DNA of 15,105 nt from an uncultured Mordavella sp. (GTDB lineage Bacteria; Bacillota; Clostridia; Lachnospirales; Lachnospiraceae): the NCBI GenBank assembly GCA_902406105.1, contig CABPCP010000067.1, positions 1 through 15,105 on the forward strand. The letters run 5' to 3'. The notes under the pieces were generated by a model. It made no database searches. It worked only from the letters and a program-made list of their open reading frames with translations, and had not been told where the DNA came from. A program made the position numbers and the translations under genes. Positions 14,965 to 15,105 of this stretch are shown in pieces (within the stretch, counting starts at the first letter, position 1; each line of letters opens with the position of its first letter).

Positions 14965-15105
14965 TTATTTCTTCTTGTTTGCTACTGTTCTCTTAGGACC
15001 TTTTCTTGTTCTTGCATTTGTCTTAGTCTTCTGACCACGAACCGGAAGTCCTTTTCTGTGACGGATTCCTCTATAGCATCCGATTTCCTGTAATCTCTTG
15101 ATGTT
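14965..15105 (-). CDS. rpsM: 30S ribosomal protein S13, C-terminal part (cut by window edge)
   Basis: Reading frame open from the window edge to a TAA at 14965-14967 encodes 46 residues: [20 protein letters not shown], then [20 protein letters not shown] and VANKKK. The segment [16 protein letters not shown] followed by [10 protein letters not shown] is diagnostic of S13, the small-subunit head protein that contacts L5 and tRNA. The start lies outside the window. Its place before rpsK is the standard alpha operon order. Confidence 0.95.
   Translation of the reverse strand, partial: NIKRLQEIGCYRGIRHRKGLPVRGQKTKTNARTRKGPKRTVANKKK

Overview
The window looks like a chromosome segment of a low-to-mid GC anaerobic Firmicute, most likely a Lachnospiraceae (Clostridium cluster XIVa) gut species. 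The evidence is the alpha operon order rpsM-rpsK-rpsD-rpoA-rplQ, an enlarged L17, an RpoA beginning [11 protein letters not shown], a CpI-like [FeFe] hydrogenase, strong AGGAGG ribosome binding sites, and a fragment resembling the Stickland enzyme PrdA. The species cannot be named from this sequence alone.

Layout. (1) Positions 4-2274, minus strand: a tight three-gene unit of a DUF1444/YtpQ-like protein, a Cof-type HAD phosphatase and undecaprenyl-diphosphatase (uppP). (2) 2366-3529, plus strand: a single secreted cell-wall hydrolase with a PcsB-like coiled coil and a SleB/CwlJ catalytic domain. It has a clear sigma-A-type promoter and a WalR-like direct repeat upstream, and ends at a bidirectional hairpin. 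(3) 3601-7160, minus strand: two overlapping genes, an M3-type [FeFe] hydrogenase and a 610-residue flavoprotein that joins the NuoF C-terminal Fe-S segment to a GltD/NfnB-like core. They probably form an NAD(P)H-linked hydrogenase complex. (4) 7286-7413: an intergenic cluster of strong hairpins. (5) 7425-11423, minus strand: a MacAB/YknXYZ-type export operon (ATPase, HlyD-like adaptor, permease, small four-helix membrane protein) with a promoter and a palindromic operator candidate. (6) 11641-12057, plus strand: an isolated 138-residue protein resembling only the N-terminal domain of the D-proline reductase proprotein PrdA, with its own promoter and RBS. (7) 12175-15105, minus strand: the distal alpha operon (rpsM partial, rpsK, rpsD, rpoA, rplQ) and its terminator.

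Together these are housekeeping translation and transcription genes next to envelope functions (lipid carrier recycling, wall hydrolysis, ABC export) and hydrogen/NAD(P)H redox metabolism. The most interesting items are the hydrogenase/NfnB-like pair, which lacks the usual NuoE and NuoF flavin modules, and the free-standing PrdA N-terminal domain. No tRNA, CRISPR array, transposase or phage gene was seen.
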